Shown here: positions 23,942-25,879 of the stretch, in pieces | Position numbering within the stretch: the first letter of the stretch is position 1 | Layout of the letters: every line of letters begins with the position of its first letter | Assembly (NCBI GenBank): GCA_016296065.1 | Contig: JAEDKA010000053.1 | Span: 1-25,879, forward strand | From: Kiritimatiellia bacterium | GTDB lineage: Bacteria; Verrucomicrobiota; Kiritimatiellia; RFP12; UBA1067 | Direction of reading: 5' to 3' | DNA: 25,879 nt | Program-made: the position numbers and the translations under genes | Notes under the pieces: generated by a model | What the model saw: the letters and a program-made list of their open reading frames with translations, nothing else | The model's database searches: none | What the model was told of the DNA's origin: nothing

Positions 23942-24032
23942 TCGTCATCCCCGGGGGTGCGGCGACGACACCCCTACGGGTAGCGGCCCGCGATCCCCCG
24001 GGGTAGCGGAAACGCCCCACCCCCCAGGGTGC

Positions 24033-24224
24033 GCAACCACCGGAACGCGCCGCTTCGCCTCTGGCGGCGCTGTCCGGCAGGACGAGCAAGGGACAGTCCC
24101 TCACGGTCATGGGCATCGGCATCCCCGCCATCGCGGTCATGACCTCGACCAAGGTCGACGCCGACAACTCCGGCGCCGACTTCACCCCACCCAGACCATC
24201 CCCGTCTCCGTGACGGAGCAGTAA
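24033..24224 (+). pseudogene. Gene tail remnant 2 (frameshifted, ends ...VSVTEQ-stop)
   Basis: One plus-strand frame reads SKGQSLTVMGIGIPAIAVMT, then STKVDADNSGADFTP. The ending PTQTIPVSVTEQ-TAA (24186-24224) is in another frame, so a frameshift lies near 24186. Compared with remnant 1: (I)AV(I/M)T, ADN.G.D, P.QT(V/I)PVSVTEQ. A REP-like AGGGACAGTCCCT (24089-24101) sits inside. Tandem decayed paralogues are the simplest reading. Confidence 0.5.
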
Positions 24225-24257
24225 ACTGGCTGTAGCGGGGGTCTCTAGCGACGGAAA

Positions 24258-24314
24258 CCCTGCAGCGCGGCGGATGCTCAGCGCCTCCCATGGAGACGCG
24301 GCTTCCAGCCGCGT
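24258..24314 (+). repeat. Direct duplication, right copy, containing a 24-nt hairpin
   Basis: Matches 23126-23183. The 24-nt unit 24292-24315 (arms GACGCGGC/GCCGCGTT, loop TTCCA) forms its end. Confidence 0.75.
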
Positions 24315-24417
24315 TGCCCCCTCAACATTCTTGCCTATAACTTAACTATAATTCCAAGCCATTGCTTCCGCTACTTGGAGTTCTGGAGTATTGGAGGTCT
24401 TGAAATTCAGACAGTCA

Positions 24418-24594
24418 TCATGCCGGAACCGGTGCGCGTCTCAAGAATTTCGCTGCTTCGGCATTGCTAAGATCAAGCGTCTCACCCATCCGCTCCACCG
24501 CCTTGACGCGTACTCCTGCAGGCGTCTGCGCCACCGGCACATCCGGCAACGGCGCCTGCTGCCGCTCGTACAAAGCGCCACCCGCCGCCCCCAT
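24418..24594 (-). CDS. Small protein of 58 residues, unknown; or in-frame extension of the ORF6N gene
   Basis: The minus strand has GGAG 5 nt before an ATG at 24594, opening a frame that begins MGAAGGALYERQQAPLPDVP and ends KFLRRAPVPA at TGATGA. Codon third positions are GC-rich, like real genes here. The frame is the same as that of the upstream ORF6N gene, whose TGA lies 18 nt before, so it could also be a detached tail of that gene. I do not recognise the sequence. Confidence 0.45.
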   Translation of the reverse strand: MGAAGGALYERQQAPLPDVPVAQTPAGVRVKAVERMGETLDLSNAEAAKFLRRAPVPA

Positions 24595-24612
24595 CAGCTC
24601 TCCGGGCCGCGT

Positions 24613-25494
24613 TCATGGCACCATTGCCAGCAGCTTGGCGATCTCCCTCGCGTCGCGGGTGGTGTAGGAAGTGACGCGACGGCCGAGGCAGTTGATGGAC
24701 GAGCCAAGGCCATGCAGCTCAGTGTTGTCGATAATGAGGAATCGATCGTGGAAGTCGTCGGAGTAGGTGACGGCGAGGCCCTTGTACTGGCGGTTGAACT
24801 TCGCGATTTCGGTCTGTGTCGGCTTGCCGCGATCTTTGCAGACAAGGCGAACCTTTACGCCAGGCCGCTTCTTCGAAAGAACCTCCAGCGTGACAGCGTC
24901 AGAATACGGGTCGATGAGCACGATCTCCGACTGCGCGCTTTCGATCAGGCGCGAGACATACCGCATCGAGTCAAACTCCGACTCGGCGGGCAAAATACCG
25001 CTTGGGAGCAAGTTTCCGCGGTCAAGGGCGTCAAACACCGTGTCGATCCGCTTGTCTGTTTCGAGCTGCTTCAGTTCAATCGCGCCAACGCGCTGAACAA
25101 GACCCGCGTGATCATACGCAAATCGACGCATGGCGACAAACGCGTCCATTATTCGGATACTGACGTCTATCGCGATCTTGCTCCGAAGCACTGCCGACAA
25201 CATGGCAACGCCTTGTTCTGTAAAAGCATACATCGGCACTCCGGAATGCTTGAGCGTCTCGAACCGGTCACAATTTGTGACCAGTTCCCGCATCTCAGAT
25301 TCCACTAGCCGGAACATGAATCTGTCGGGGAATCTCTCAATGTTACGCTTGACCGCCTGATTGAGGACTTTGGTTTGAACACCATATAACACTGCCAAGT
25401 CACGATCAAGCATTACTTGGACGTTGCGCACCGCGACAATACGGCTCTGAATTTCCGATGCTTCGAATAACTGAACTGACTTCTGATTTTTCAT
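24613..25494 (-). CDS. ORF6N-domain protein with C-terminal phospholipase D-like domain
   Basis: A 293-residue protein. Residues ~15-125 are an ORF6N domain: VMLDRDLAVLYGVQTKVLNQ, NIERFPDRFMFRLVESEMRE, YAFTEQGVAMLSAVLRS, IMDAFVAMRRF. ORF6N domains are DNA-binding modules first known from phage and eukaryotic-virus KilA-N relatives. A helical linker follows, then from ~165 a PLD-like domain (SEIVLIDPYSDAVTLEVLSK) ending HDRFLIIDNTELHGLGSSIN, an HxRx4D variant of the HKD motif (H249, R251, D256). This architecture is widespread in Bacteroidota and PVC chromosomes, with unknown function; antirepressor or defence-like roles are guesses. Ribosome site GGAGG. It directly follows a structured 5' element with its own promoter. 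Unlike the other genes here it is flanked by repeats and remnants. Confidence 0.88.
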   Translation of the reverse strand: MKNQKSVQLFEASEIQSRIVAVRNVQVMLDRDLAVLYGVQTKVLNQAVKRNIERFPDRFMFRLVESEMRELVTNCDRFETLKHSGVPMYAFTEQGVAMLSAVLRSKIAIDVSIRIMDAFVAMRRFAYDHAGLVQRVGAIELKQLETDKRIDTVFDALDRGNLLPSGILPAESEFDSMRYVSRLIESAQSEIVLIDPYSDAVTLEVLSKKRPGVKVRLVCKDRGKPTQTEIAKFNRQYKGLAVTYSDDFHDRFLIIDNTELHGLGSSINCLGRRVTSYTTRDAREIAKLLAMVP

Positions 25495-25781
25495 GCTGCC
25501 TCCGGGGTATAGTAAACCTGCCTTAGCAGTAACCCCTCGCGGACACCCTCCGCTGGTTATATTGGCCCTGCTGCGCCTGCCCGTTGGCCTCGCGGATTCA
25601 CGCTTTCAACGCCTTAGCTCGGCCTTCGGCTATCCCCTCGGCCTATCGGCCTCGGCCCTCAAAAGCTTCGCTTTTTCGGCGGTTACCCGGCATGAGTCGC
25701 CCGCGATTAAATCAGCATCATTTCCGATGGCCCTCCTGCACGATTTTTTAGACCGTCATCCTCTTCGGAGAAAGCACTAGT
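25495..25781 (-). ncRNA. Candidate structured RNA / long 5' leader upstream of the ORF6N gene
   Basis: Between an extended -10 box and the ORF6N ATG lie about 285 nt rich in stable helices on the minus strand. In order: GCGG...CCGC around GTAA, AAAAGC-GAA-GCTTTT, GGCC-GATA-GGCC, GCC-GAA-GGC, GCGGA...TCCGC, and GGGGT...ATACCCC enclosing CTGC-TAAG-GCAG. The last stem ends at the GGAGG ribosome site. GA-rich GGCCGA blocks recur. No protein frame fits it. It is not tRNA, tmRNA or RNase P RNA by motif. From memory, the layout (dense helices ending at the start codon) recalls HEARO/omega-RNA elements of IscB loci, but no IscB is present; this is unverified. Confidence 0.55.
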
Positions 25782-25790
25782 ATTGTACCA
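25782..25790 (-). promoter_or_regulatory. Promoter of the putative RNA and ORF6N gene
   Basis: The minus strand reads TGGTACAAT (extended -10, one base off the window's consensus). It gives a leader of about 280 nt before ORF6N, far longer than any other gene here. Confidence 0.5.
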
Positions 25791-25879
25791 TATTTTCGGA
25801 CGCTTGTGAGCGGGCTGTGAGCCAACGGAAAGTTGTACAATTAAGTGAGTCAAATCGGAAAGGCAAGGTTTCGAGGTGG
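25791..25879. other. Window end, nothing assignable
   Basis: No gene, RNA or clear repeat. A small palindrome TTGTACAA occurs at about 25833-25840. Confidence 0.4.

Noticed and set aside
25495..25781. Coding interpretation of the ORF6N leader (95-codon plus-strand frame)
   Set aside because: The frame is Ser/Leu/Arg-rich without features and follows the hairpins; helices and promoter on the minus strand explain the sequence better.

Overview
All recognisable genes in this window lie on the minus strand. It reads as a GC-rich chromosomal segment of an anaerobic, probably gut- or sediment-associated bacterium of the PVC group; Kiritimatiellota or a close Verrucomicrobiota/Lentisphaerota relative is my best guess. 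This is inferred, not proven. It rests on long secreted beta-helix and LamG-like proteins with autotransporter-type strand repeats, an ORF6N-domain protein, a HydG-like radical SAM enzyme, and abundant short palindromic repeats. No phage or plasmid module is visible.

Layout, low to high coordinates. (1) 1-334: start of tuf preceded by tRNA-Thr(GGU) and tRNA-Met(CAU). (2) 432-4678: murJ, tkt and rnc. (3) 4695-5300: repeat-rich spacer without a convincing gene. (4) 5301-7978: tryptophan operon read trpL-trpB-trpA-trpF, with a four-Trp leader peptide and a terminator hairpin before trpB, so attenuation is the evident control. (5) 8031-8642: thiE. (6) 8678-18042: secreted-protein block of two transcription units. 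One is a beta-helix protein followed by an SGNH-hydrolase/beta-helix fusion. The other is a strand-repeat/LamG protein split by an in-frame TAG, followed by a secreted alpha/beta hydrolase. Together they suggest extracellular glycan or glycan-ester handling. (7) 18121-20339: tRNA-Cys, a small membrane protein and a Na/Pi-type transporter with a PhoU-like tail, apparently one transcript. (8) 20411-23046: a divergent HydG-like enzyme overlapping a fused chromate transporter gene. (9) 23050-24417: gene-poor region of hairpins, decayed gene tails and a direct duplication. (10) 24418-25790: a small ORF, an ORF6N/PLD-like protein, and a roughly 285-nt GC-rich, hairpin-rich 5' element with its own promoter that looks like a structured RNA.

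Two signals run through the window. First, nearly every transcription unit starts at an extended -10 box of the form TGRTAWAMT, usually with TT before it. At rnc, thiE and trpL this box lies only 7-8 nt before the ATG, predicting leaderless mRNAs. Second, a 24-nt hairpin family occurs at least ten times with changing but mostly complementary arms. One copy is exactly eight codons inside trpF.

Leads I consider most novel: the structured element upstream of the ORF6N gene, the 24-nt hairpin family with its trpF insertion, the leaderless trp attenuator, and the HydG-like protein that has Gly at one auxiliary-cluster Cys position.
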